Shown here piece by piece: positions 8,297 through 16,644 of a stretch of 40,413 nucleotides of DNA (position 1 is the first letter of the stretch; every line of letters starts with the position of its first letter). Made by a program: the position numbers and the translations under genes. The notes under the pieces were generated by a model, which was given only the letters and a program-made list of their open reading frames with translations, made no database searches and was not told the DNA's origin. The DNA comes from Sulfurimonas indica (lineage in GTDB: Bacteria > Campylobacterota > Campylobacteria > Campylobacterales > Sulfurimonadaceae): assembly GCF_009192995.1 (NCBI RefSeq), contig NZ_SDID01000010.1:1-40413 (forward strand). The letters are read 5' to 3'.

Positions 8297-8315
8297 TTAA
8301 CACAAAATTAACACA
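8297..8315. repeat. Two TTAACACA direct repeats at 11-bp spacing
   Basis: TTAACACA occurs at 8297-8304 and again at 8308-8315, one helical turn apart, upstream of the secretion operon promoter. Direct repeats with this period are typical of sites for OmpR/PhoB-type regulators. This is a suggestion only. The rest of 8184-8351 shows AT-rich promoter-like sequence and no clear terminator. Confidence 0.35.
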
Positions 8316-8351
8316 TTTTCGCTATCTTTTATGCAAGTAATGTACCAACTT

Positions 8352-9161
8352 CTAATCTTCGATCCATGCATCTGTTTTGATAACTCTATTATCGTCAAAT
8401 ATTTTTAATTTATAAGCAGATCTACAACTCCCGGAGCTTATCTCCATAATGGCAATCTGCAGTATCTTTTTACACTTTTTTGGAACATCAAAATGGCCTT
8501 TCATTCCCGTTAAAAATTGCGTTAATGGTACTTTTTTATCCATCCCTATAACATTGTCACGACATCCGGTAAGTCCAATATCACTGAGGTATACAGTTCC
8601 CTGTACAATCTGAAAATCATCACTGCTGACATGTGTATGTGTCCCAATGATAGCGCTTACCTGTCCTTCAAGAAGCATCATCATTGCCCGTTTTTCGCTT
8701 GTGGCCTCTGCATGAAAATCAATAAATATATTTTCTACTCCATCCTCACGCAGACGCTCTACACTCTTCTGTGCACAGCGAAAAACATTATCAGCATATG
8801 GCATACTGTAATGTCCCATCAGATTAAGCACAGCAAGCTTCTCACCTGCGACATCATAAACTCTGCAGCCCGTTCCTGCAACTTCCTCAGGATAGTTATG
8901 CGGACGCAGTATCTCATGGGTCTCAAAAAGGGGTAAGATATCTTTTTTATCCCAGGAGTGATTGCCGCCTGTCATCACATCAACACCGTAAGCAAAAAGC
9001 TCATTACAGTTCTTTGCAGTCAGGCCAAAACCATGTGATGCATTTTCATAGTTTGCTATAACAAAATCTAACTTCTCTTCTTCTCTTAATTTTGCCAAAT
9101 GCATCTTGAGCATATCTCGCCCAGGACGTCCTACGATATCGCCAATAAAAGCTATTTTCAT
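8352..9161 (-). CDS. YmdB-family metallophosphoesterase
   Basis: The 269-residue protein belongs to the TIGR00282/YmdB family of metallophosphoesterases; Bacillus YmdB is a 2',3'-cyclic-AMP phosphodiesterase. The dinuclear metal-site residues are all visible: D8 (IGDIVGRPG), E39/N40 (ENASHG), N67/H68 (GGNHSWD), H150 (DFHAEATSEK), and H175 and H177 (GTHTHV). The ATG overlaps the mfd stop codon (TAATG), so the gene is the last of the long minus-strand run. The substrate in this organism is not shown by sequence. Confidence 0.92.
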   Translation of the reverse strand: MKIAFIGDIVGRPGRDMLKMHLAKLREEEKLDFVIANYENASHGFGLTAKNCNELFAYGVDVMTGGNHSWDKKDILPLFETHEILRPHNYPEEVAGTGCRVYDVAGEKLAVLNLMGHYSMPYADNVFRCAQKSVERLREDGVENIFIDFHAEATSEKRAMMMLLEGQVSAIIGTHTHVSSDDFQIVQGTVYLSDIGLTGCRDNVIGMDKKVPLTQFLTGMKGHFDVPKKCKKILQIAIMEISSGSCRSAYKLKIFDDNRVIKTDAWIED

Positions 9162-12148
9162 TATAGTACCTTTGGTTTGTTGTTTCTAAGATAAAAGAGC
9201 GTTGCTTTGATGATGTCATCATCATCTTTGCTCTCTGATTTTATCGTCTCTTTTGAGTCATTGAGATAAGTAAAGGTGATATTTTGCCCATAGTTTCCGA
9301 TGAACTTTATCTTCTTATCAAGTGCTAAGAGTTTAATGACCATTAACTCAAAAAACTGCTTTGTCGGCATATCAAGTTCACCAAAACGGTCAATCACCTC
9401 CTCTTCTATCTCATAAATTTCAACTGCCTCTTCACATTGTGAAAGACGACGGTAAATATCTAAACGGAGCCTATCTTCTTGTACCACATCATCAGAGATA
9501 TATGCCGAAATAGTCAGTTTGATATCTACTTTTATCTTCTGACTCTCTTTTGTATTGCTAAGCTCTTTGATGGCATCCTCAAGCATACGCAGATAGAGCG
9601 AATAACCAATATTTTTGATATGTCCGCTCTGTGCATCACCTACCAGGTTCCCACCACCACGAATCTCTAAATCATGATGTGCGAGAACTGAACCTGAACC
9701 TAAAAATGAGTTGGACTCCAGTGCCAAAAGGCGTTTTTTCGCTTCATCTGTGAGAGCTTCTTTGTTTTGAACTATAAAATAGGCAAAACCCTCAACATGT
9801 CCACGTCCAACACGTCCACGCAACTGATGCAAATCTGCTATACCAAATCTATCCGCACCGTCAACAATGATAGTGTTAACCTTTGGCATGTGAATTCCAC
9901 TCTCGATGATAGATGTTGCAATCATCATATCATACTCACCCGCTTCAAACTTTAAAAGCTCTTTTTCTGTTTCGACCGCTGAGATTTTAGAGTGTAACAT
10001 CAAAATTCTCAAATCTGGAAGTAGTGCTTTTAACTCACCCATTTTAATAGGCATATGGTCAATTGAGTTATGTACATAAAAAACCTGTCCGCCACGACGA
10101 AGCTCACGCAGGATGACCTCTTTGATGAGTTTTTCATCATACTCTTTTACAAAAGTACGCACTCCTTGACGCTCACTCGGTGGTGTTAAGAGCTGACTCA
10201 TGGTTTTAATGGAGCTGAGTGCCTGATTGAGACTTCTTGGAATCGGCGTTGCTGACATTGAAAGCAGATGCACATTATGATAGAGCTCTTTTATCTTCTC
10301 TTTTTGTTTCACACCAAATTTGTGTTCCTCATCAATGATAACAACACCCAGTTTTTTAAACTCCAGACCAAAAAGAGTATGCGTACCAACTACACAATCT
10401 ATCTCTCCACTAGCCAAACCTTTGATGATGGCATTTTTTTCTTTCGTGCTTACAAATCTGTCAAGTTTTGCATAACGAATCCCCAGCTCACAAAAACGCT
10501 CATCCAGACTCCTAAAATGCTGTGCTGAAAGGAGTGTCGTCGGTACGATAAAGGCTGACTGATATCCTGATTTATAAGCGGCATAAATAGTATTAAGTGC
10601 GATTTCTGTCTTTCCAAAACCAACATCACCACTGAGCAGTCTATCCATAATATGCCCGGAGCTCATCTGCGTGAGGATTTCATTGACTGCCTGTGTCTGG
10701 TCCTCTGTATATTCAAACCCTGAGAGTGCCTGAAACTCTTGAAGTTCTTTTTTCGCAAGTGTAATTTTTGGAGCTTTTATTAAAGCCCTTACTGCGGCAG
10801 TGTTTACAATCTGTCCGGCAATCTCTAAAAGGCGTTTACGTACTTTGGCTTTGAGCTTTCCAAAGCTTCCTTTGCCAAGTCTGTCAAGCACAGGCACACT
10901 TCCACCACCTGCAATGTAACGGTCAATATAGTCAAGATTTTCAACCGGCAGTAAAATCTTATCATCACCAATATACTTGATCACGATAAAATCTTTTACC
11001 CCGCCTAAGATCTCTGCCTGTTCAATCTTTTCAAAAATTCCAACACCATAATCTTCATGAACGACATAATCGCCTGCCTTTAAATCATCAAGCAGGATTG
11101 AACTTTTTCTTCTACGTCGCTTCTTTTGAGGCTTGTTGAGCGATATAACAACCTCATCATCGGTAATAATATTTAAGATATAAGGCGCTTCCACAACTTC
11201 GATGTTTGTTGTATCATAAATCCCAGCTTGTTTTATGGTCGCTTTGTTTGCAGCGATAAGTATGATTTTTTTCTCTTGATGGACTTTGATAAGCTGCGCT
11301 GCATTAGCAACTACGAGCTCTTTTACCCTCTCATCTTCACTCAATACTGCAAGATTAAATACCTCACGTGAGATTATTGGGTTATTAATGGCATAGGCAT
11401 CAATAAGAGCATCATCCATCTTGCATGAGAAGATCGCTTTCTTATCTGCTAAAAAGTTCTCTGCCATCTCTTCAAGATGCCAAAAACCAAGTGATGCGAT
11501 ATCACGAGAAAGTGCATCAAATTCACTCTTTTGTATCCGTTCATTGAGCCTTGCATATTCTGTTTCATTCAAAGCAAAAAATGCACTTGTAATCTCTATG
11601 GAGTCCAGTTCATCACCCACTGTCCGCTGCGAGTCAAGATCAAACGCTTTTATCTGCTCTATCTCTGTATCAAAAAGAGAGATTCTGACAGGATTTTGAC
11701 TTGATGGAACAAAGATATCTATGATATCTCCACGGTGTGATATCTCTCCAGCAACCTGAACCATATCTACAAAAGTATAACCCCAAAAGAGCATCTTCTC
11801 TTTAAAGCTTTGCAGATCTATCTCACTGCCAAATTCCAAATTCATCGAGTCTAAAAACTCTTTTTTAGGAAGAGGGAAAAGGAATGTTTTCAGTGGTGAA
11901 ATTATCAATGGCTTTTTTTGGGCTTCATGATAATTTCGCAAAGCAGCTAAAAGCTCATGCAACTCTTCTTTATAAGAGCGTAGATCATCCCCAAGGGATG
12001 GACGAAAATCCACAAAGGTGATAATATCTTTGTTAAAAAATTTTGCTACATTTTCTAACTTGTGAACCTCTTTACTATCCTCGCATATAAGGATGTCAAA
12101 CTCTTCATGAGAGTTTTTAAAATAGTTATAAAGTGCGGCTTGAGACAT
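9161..12148 (-). CDS. mfd: Transcription-repair coupling factor
   Basis: Mfd removes RNA polymerase stalled at DNA lesions and recruits UvrA. The 995-residue protein has an N-terminal UvrB-like region, a basic KRRRRK patch (343-348), the RNA-polymerase interaction domain (about 355-415, DYVVHEDYGVG), and a RecG-like translocase with Walker A GDVGFGKT (507-514), DEEH (606-609) and a GRVGRG motif VI. The C-terminal TRCF domain is present. It is shorter than the E. coli protein (about 1,150 residues), mainly in the N-terminal half, as is usual in this phylum. It lies 12 nt after the bactofilin gene and overlaps the YmdB gene. Confidence 0.97.
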   Translation of the reverse strand: MSQAALYNYFKNSHEEFDILICEDSKEVHKLENVAKFFNKDIITFVDFRPSLGDDLRSYKEELHELLAALRNYHEAQKKPLIISPLKTFLFPLPKKEFLDSMNLEFGSEIDLQSFKEKMLFWGYTFVDMVQVAGEISHRGDIIDIFVPSSQNPVRISLFDTEIEQIKAFDLDSQRTVGDELDSIEITSAFFALNETEYARLNERIQKSEFDALSRDIASLGFWHLEEMAENFLADKKAIFSCKMDDALIDAYAINNPIISREVFNLAVLSEDERVKELVVANAAQLIKVHQEKKIILIAANKATIKQAGIYDTTNIEVVEAPYILNIITDDEVVISLNKPQKKRRRRKSSILLDDLKAGDYVVHEDYGVGIFEKIEQAEILGGVKDFIVIKYIGDDKILLPVENLDYIDRYIAGGGSVPVLDRLGKGSFGKLKAKVRKRLLEIAGQIVNTAAVRALIKAPKITLAKKELQEFQALSGFEYTEDQTQAVNEILTQMSSGHIMDRLLSGDVGFGKTEIALNTIYAAYKSGYQSAFIVPTTLLSAQHFRSLDERFCELGIRYAKLDRFVSTKEKNAIIKGLASGEIDCVVGTHTLFGLEFKKLGVVIIDEEHKFGVKQKEKIKELYHNVHLLSMSATPIPRSLNQALSSIKTMSQLLTPPSERQGVRTFVKEYDEKLIKEVILRELRRGGQVFYVHNSIDHMPIKMGELKALLPDLRILMLHSKISAVETEKELLKFEAGEYDMMIATSIIESGIHMPKVNTIIVDGADRFGIADLHQLRGRVGRGHVEGFAYFIVQNKEALTDEAKKRLLALESNSFLGSGSVLAHHDLEIRGGGNLVGDAQSGHIKNIGYSLYLRMLEDAIKELSNTKESQKIKVDIKLTISAYISDDVVQEDRLRLDIYRRLSQCEEAVEIYEIEEEVIDRFGELDMPTKQFFELMVIKLLALDKKIKFIGNYGQNITFTYLNDSKETIKSESKDDDDIIKATLFYLRNNKPKVL

Positions 12149-12160
12149 TCAGTTCCTGTA

Positions 12161-12571
12161 TTATGCTTTTTTTACTGCAGCAGTTTTATCTATAACGGCA
12201 TGATTGGAGCTGTTCTTGACAATAGAATTCCCTTCAAAAATACCTTTTGACTCTATAACTAGCTCAATTGAAGTAATCTCACCATTGACATGACCAGCTG
12301 CTTTTATCTCTACTCTGTCAGCTTCGACACTCCCTTCAACATAGCCCTGAACAACAAGTCTATTTGTTACGATATTACCTTTAACACGCCCGTTTTTTCC
12401 CACATTGACCTCTTTGGAAGAGTTGATACTGCCGTCGAGTTCACCATCGATATATAAGTTACAAGAGAGCTCTACTTCCCCAGTGATTTTTGCACCTGCT
12501 GTGATGATTGCTGTGTTTGAATCTGTGGGGTTACTTTTAGTCGCGACGTCGCTGTTATTAAAGATTGCCAT
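12161..12571 (-). CDS. ccmA: Bactofilin (CcmA-like polymer-forming cytoskeletal protein)
   Basis: The 136-residue protein is a bactofilin (DUF583): a right-handed beta-helix of repeated hydrophobic turns (about 22-115) with short polar ends, which polymerises without nucleotide. AAGGAG lies about 11 nt upstream of ATG 12571. No other usable in-frame start precedes the beta-helix, so the first 100 nt truly overlap the M23 peptidase gene. From memory, Helicobacter pylori CcmA sits beside the Csd peptidases between folC and mfd and sets helical cell shape; the same order is seen here. A role in cell curvature is inferred from that synteny. Confidence 0.93.
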   Translation of the reverse strand: MAIFNNSDVATKSNPTDSNTAIITAGAKITGEVELSCNLYIDGELDGSINSSKEVNVGKNGRVKGNIVTNRLVVQGYVEGSVEADRVEIKAAGHVNGEITSIELVIESKGIFEGNSIVKNSSNHAVIDKTAAVKKA

Positions 12572-13428
12572 GGTACTTTTTTCTCCTTTTGGAATATTTC
12601 ATTATAATTTTGCTGTGTCCATTTTATAAAATAGAACGGATTAAGTGCTCTATGAATAAAACGTACTTCATAATGCAGATGTGGGCCATTACTCAGACCT
12701 GAATTTCCACTGTATGCTATGAGGTCACCCTTCTTTACAAATTGACCAGATTTTACCACAACTTTGTTTAAATGCCCGTAGTACGACTTAAAGCCATACA
12801 TATGCTCCAATATAACAAGTTTTCCAAATCCACTGCGCTTATGGTATCCTGACCACTCCACAATGCCATCGGCTGTAGCATAAACTGGAGTATTGAATTT
12901 TGCTTTCATGTCTGAGCCACGGTGAAACTCACGTTTTAGTAATGTTGGATGGACTCTATACCCAAACTTACTTGTAATTCCATGATACTCAATTGGTGAG
13001 CCACTTGGGATGAGTTGCAGAAGTGTTGCTCTTTGGGAAGAGCTGAGTTTGGCAATGCTTACCCGCTCACGCAAAGACTCATCCCCGATAGGTTTGAGAC
13101 CTATGAGTGTCTCAATCTCTGCAAGTGAATCAGAGAGCTCATTCAACTCTTGTTTCTTGACAAGCAGTGAGTAACGTGTTGCTTTCATTGTCTCTTCAAG
13201 CAGTTCATTTTGCTCTTTGAGGTTTTCATAAGCATGCTCTATTGCATCTTTTTTATGCTGCATTGTATCGACACTGTAATCGAGGTACAAGATTGTCGCA
13301 ACTGCAATAAGTCCCAGTGTTAAAAGAAAAAGCCCCGCATACAAAAAAGCTTTTTTGACAAACTTATGCAGATTAAACTGTTTGACACCATTATCATCAT
13401 GAATAGTAATAGTAAAATGTTTATCCAC
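12472..13428 (-). CDS. Membrane-anchored M23 family metallopeptidase (Csd-like)
   Basis: This peptidoglycan DD-endopeptidase candidate has one membrane helix (about 27-49), a coiled coil (55-108) and a periplasmic LytM/M23 domain. Zinc ligands and active-site residues are intact: H169 and D173 (FHRGSD), H219 (YGHL), H250 and H252 (HLHYE). The start is GTG 13428 with AAGGTG upstream, overlapping the folC stop by 8 nt. The last 33 residues, rich in Gln and Ser, are encoded in the region shared with the bactofilin gene. H. pylori has two such peptidases at this locus; here only one is seen. Confidence 0.92.
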   Translation of the reverse strand: MDKHFTITIHDDNGVKQFNLHKFVKKAFLYAGLFLLTLGLIAVATILYLDYSVDTMQHKKDAIEHAYENLKEQNELLEETMKATRYSLLVKKQELNELSDSLAEIETLIGLKPIGDESLRERVSIAKLSSSQRATLLQLIPSGSPIEYHGITSKFGYRVHPTLLKREFHRGSDMKAKFNTPVYATADGIVEWSGYHKRSGFGKLVILEHMYGFKSYYGHLNKVVVKSGQFVKKGDLIAYSGNSGLSNGPHLHYEVRFIHRALNPFYFIKWTQQNYNEIFQKEKKVPWQSLITATSRLKVTPQIQTQQSSQQVQKSLGK

Positions 13429-14569
13429 GATACACCTTCAAAAATGCCTCCACTACACTAAAAGAACCAAATACCAAATAGTGCTCTTTTTTATCTATCT
13501 TCTTAAACTGACTATATTCTATACCTAATTTTTCAAGAGTCTCTTGTAAAAAGGTACTTTCAGCAACGCGAGCATTATAAACATCAATCAACTCTACTCT
13601 TGAAATTATGGGTTTTAAAATCGATAATATCTCTTTGTAATTTTTATCTTTGTAGCTATTATAGACTAAAATATATTTTTTATCTTTTAAACTCTCTAAA
13701 ATTGATTTCGCTGCAAGTACGTTATGACCTACATCGACTAAAATATTTTTCTCTAAAACACTCAGTCTTCCAAATAACCTTGCATTATAAAAATTTTCTG
13801 CCGAGTAGTTAATTTCCAAATAGTTCAAGGCTGCTATTGCAAGAGAGAGATTTTGCACCAGATATGGCACCAGTCCCTCATGCTTTGTTATGTTCTCAAT
13901 CTTTCTATGATCTTCATGCCCAAGCAGTTCTTCATACGAATATGTAGTGATATTATTATGCTCTTGTATCATCTGCAAACTTTTATATACTTCTTCATAT
14001 TTCTGTTTTGCAAGAATTGCACTGCTTTGAATAGCAGAGAGTTTTGTTTGTGCAATATCACTGATATTTTCTCCTAAAAATGCCTCATGATCTCTGTCTA
14101 TAGGAGTAACAAGTGTAAGTATATTTTCAAAAACGGCCGTGGCATCATGCTCACCTCCAAGACCGGCTTCTAAAATAATAAAATCACTCCTTTTACTAAA
14201 AAAGAGCATTGCAAGGAGTGTTGTATATTCAAAGTAGCTTAATGCCTCCGCTTCATCCTGCGTGAGGATAGATAAAAGTTCTTGATGAACAGTTTCTAAA
14301 ATGTCCATAGAAACATTGTGACCATTAAACCAGATACGTTCATTAAATTCTACAATATGCGGGGAGGTGTAGTGTCCAGTGTTATATCCCAGTTTATACA
14401 GTGCTGTTGCTAGGAATCTCCCTGTAGTTCCTTTACCGTTTGTACCGATGATATGAATAACTTTTGGAAGCTGAAACTTCTCTTTTATACGTGCATATAC
14501 ACGTGGCATACGTGTGTAATCTATCTCATCATAGAAAAGAGGTTTTGCATCAAGAAACGCTGATAACAC
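13421..14569 (-). CDS. folC: Bifunctional folylpolyglutamate synthase / dihydrofolate synthase
   Basis: FolC ligates glutamate to dihydropteroate or folate in the cytosol. The 382-residue protein has the Mur-ligase-like P-loop GTNGKGTT (42-49), the ILEAGLGGEHDATA motif, and a C-terminal Rossmann-like domain. It is shorter than E. coli FolC (about 420 residues). The start is GTG 14569, overlapping the diguanylate cyclase stop codon (TAGTG). Mono- versus bifunctionality cannot be settled from sequence, but no second folC-like gene is seen in the window. Confidence 0.93.
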   Translation of the reverse strand: MLSAFLDAKPLFYDEIDYTRMPRVYARIKEKFQLPKVIHIIGTNGKGTTGRFLATALYKLGYNTGHYTSPHIVEFNERIWFNGHNVSMDILETVHQELLSILTQDEAEALSYFEYTTLLAMLFFSKRSDFIILEAGLGGEHDATAVFENILTLVTPIDRDHEAFLGENISDIAQTKLSAIQSSAILAKQKYEEVYKSLQMIQEHNNITTYSYEELLGHEDHRKIENITKHEGLVPYLVQNLSLAIAALNYLEINYSAENFYNARLFGRLSVLEKNILVDVGHNVLAAKSILESLKDKKYILVYNSYKDKNYKEILSILKPIISRVELIDVYNARVAESTFLQETLEKLGIEYSQFKKIDKKEHYLVFGSFSVVEAFLKVYRG

Positions 14570-16119
14570 TACTTTTTATACTCTACTCTGTTACGTCCGT
14601 TTTTCTTGGCAATATAGAGATATTCATCTGCAGAATTGATTGTTGCCTGCAGGGAGACGTGTTTTGCTCGCTCACTCACCCCTGCACTTGATGTAATTGA
14701 AAGACGTTGTTTTTTATACATAAAACGGGCTTTTTCTACATGTTTTAGAACTTTAGTAGCAAAAGTAACTCCACCTTGCATATCTGTATCACTAAGGAGT
14801 GCCAGAAATTCCTCTCCACCAAAACGCCCGACAATATCAACACTGCGTGCCTCTTTTTTGAGTATTTTAGCAAAAGCTGCCAAAACCGCATCTCCCGCTT
14901 CATGTCCAAAAGTATCATTTACATCTTTAAAGTGGTCTAGATCAAACATAACAATAGCATAGTTACGGTTATACCGCTGATACTCGGCCTCTTTTAACTC
15001 TAAAAACTCATCAAGTGCCCGTTTATTGTAAAGCTTTGTCAAGAAGTCCTCTTTAGACTCTTTTTTTGCCTCTTCAAGCTCAGCTTCGAGTTTTTTTACT
15101 CTTTTACTAAGTGCTTCTACATCTTCGTTGTGTCCTTTTAAATTTTTGCTCAGCAATTGTGTATTTTCTTCCAAAGCAACAGCTATAGTAAAGAGCTTTT
15201 TATGTGCAATTTTAAAATTACTACTTGATTCTACTGTGTACAATTCCAACTCTTTTTTAATAGCCTGAATCTCCGCATTTGAGTTATCAGAACTTTCAAT
15301 CATATCTATCAGACGAAGAGAGAGCTTGTCAAGAACACCATCAATGGATTCAACCATCTCTTTAACACTCCCTTTATCTAAAGCAATACGCAGTGATATG
15401 GCTGATTTTATCTCTTTTTCTATATTGTCATCATCTAATATTGCAGGATTCTTTGTGATCTTTTCACTTACATTTGCTATTGTATCATTGACACTTGAAG
15501 CGATAGAAGGAACAAATGATGCGACTAAGAGCTTGGATATTCTTTGCAGATTTATTGTTTCATTTTCTGAACTCTCTGCTGCCTTAAAAACCTGCAGGTT
15601 CTCTATCGTTTTTTGCAAGTCACTGCTGTCAACATCTCCGAAACTCTTTAGTTTTTGTAAAAAAGTATCATCGTAAGTTGTGAGAAAATTGACCCAGCGT
15701 TGACGAAAATTATCCAACTGTTCAGGAGTGGGAGCATTCTCAAGCAGATCAATACTATTTTTTGCCAACTCTGCAGCCTCTTTATTATGCAGTACTGTTA
15801 TAACCTGCAAAGCACGTTTACACAAGATTGTTTGTGCCTCCAAGGTATCAGAGCATTGTGTAGGATTGGTACGATTGAGTTTAGAGATAAGAAAACGGAC
15901 AAATTCACTCATTGTCTTGATGCGGTAGTTTTTCAAATCTTTTTGAAAATCTTTTGAGAGCATGTTTTTAAATTTTTCTACATGATTACAATCTTCTACA
16001 CTCATTTTGGCATGCTCGACCTCTTTACAAAAAGCCTCTGCATAAAAGTCGGGAGTTAAAAGTCTCCCCTCTGCTTTGAGTCGTTTTACTGCATTGTTTA
16101 TAATCGTCTGTATTGTCAT
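14569..16119 (-). CDS. Diguanylate cyclase (GGDEF) with all-helical N-terminal region
   Basis: The 516-residue cytosolic protein makes cyclic di-GMP. The GGDEF domain covers about 350-516, with the active-site motif GGEEF at 434-438 and an RxxD inhibitory site (RSVD, 425-428) exactly five residues before it, so it should be active and product-inhibited. Residues 1-340 are helical, without membrane segments or a recognisable sensor domain; a coiled coil (about 315-350) leads into the GGDEF domain. AGGAGAG precedes ATG 16119. It sits between the LptE-like gene and folC in the long operon. It could feed c-di-GMP to the LapA-like adhesin system nearby, which is inference. Confidence 0.95.
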   Translation of the reverse strand: MTIQTIINNAVKRLKAEGRLLTPDFYAEAFCKEVEHAKMSVEDCNHVEKFKNMLSKDFQKDLKNYRIKTMSEFVRFLISKLNRTNPTQCSDTLEAQTILCKRALQVITVLHNKEAAELAKNSIDLLENAPTPEQLDNFRQRWVNFLTTYDDTFLQKLKSFGDVDSSDLQKTIENLQVFKAAESSENETINLQRISKLLVASFVPSIASSVNDTIANVSEKITKNPAILDDDNIEKEIKSAISLRIALDKGSVKEMVESIDGVLDKLSLRLIDMIESSDNSNAEIQAIKKELELYTVESSSNFKIAHKKLFTIAVALEENTQLLSKNLKGHNEDVEALSKRVKKLEAELEEAKKESKEDFLTKLYNKRALDEFLELKEAEYQRYNRNYAIVMFDLDHFKDVNDTFGHEAGDAVLAAFAKILKKEARSVDIVGRFGGEEFLALLSDTDMQGGVTFATKVLKHVEKARFMYKKQRLSITSSAGVSERAKHVSLQATINSADEYLYIAKKNGRNRVEYKK

Positions 16120-16128
16120 TACTCTCTC

Positions 16129-16641
16129 CTAGGGTTGTCTTGAGCCTTCAGCTGAAACCTGTGCTATAAAAGCTGCAATCGCTTTTTGTGTACTGTATTT
16201 AATAGCATCAAATCTCTCTTGATCTGTAATCACTGCATTTGGAGCAATAGCGAAATCATAAGTGCCTACGGCATTATAGTTCTTTTTCACATCTTTTGTC
16301 TCTCGCGTGATATGCATTGTAATTGTAGCACGATAAGCGATAACAAAACCATCTGCATTATATTGAATCGGTGTATATCTTGGCTCAGAGATACTAAAAC
16401 TCAAATCTGTATCAGCATATCTCTTTTCAACCAAAGAGGCACGAAAAACCTCAATAATAGCCTTGTCTACAGCATCTTTGATAAGAACTGTATTTTCGGG
16501 GTCTTGCGCAGAGATTACAACATTTGTACTAATTTTTTCTCCGACAACTACTCTAGAATATTTTGAGCTCGGTTTATAACCACATCCGCTAAACTCTAAC
16601 AATAAAAAAGAAAAAAGAAAAAGCGGAAGCAAAGATTTCAT
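16129..16641 (-). CDS. LptE-like LPS-assembly lipoprotein
   Basis: The 170-residue protein has a short hydrophobic signal and a lipobox-like end FSGC, giving lipidated Cys at position 20 followed by GYKP, as in LptE proteins. The rest is a small alpha/beta domain. It lies 3 nt downstream of leuS, the position lptE holds in E. coli and, from memory, a similar lipoprotein holds in Campylobacter. Sequence similarity to LptE is too weak to see directly, so the role as plug of the LptD translocon rests on the lipobox and synteny. Phe at the -3 lipobox position is atypical. Confidence 0.75.
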   Translation of the reverse strand: MKSLLPLFLFSFLLLEFSGCGYKPSSKYSRVVVGEKISTNVVISAQDPENTVLIKDAVDKAIIEVFRASLVEKRYADTDLSFSISEPRYTPIQYNADGFVIAYRATITMHITRETKDVKKNYNAVGTYDFAIAPNAVITDQERFDAIKYSTQKAIAAFIAQVSAEGSRQP

Positions 16642-16644
16642 GAT

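Noticed and set aside
8184-8351. Small gene or terminator in the spacer upstream of the secretion operon
   Set aside because: No credible start with a ribosome site and no stable hairpin with a U-run; the stretch is AT-rich promoter-like DNA.
16127-16140. Second copy of the CCTAGGG palindrome
   Set aside because: Only a half-site (CTCCTAGGGTTG) is present, at the end of the lptE-like gene, with no symmetry beyond the core.
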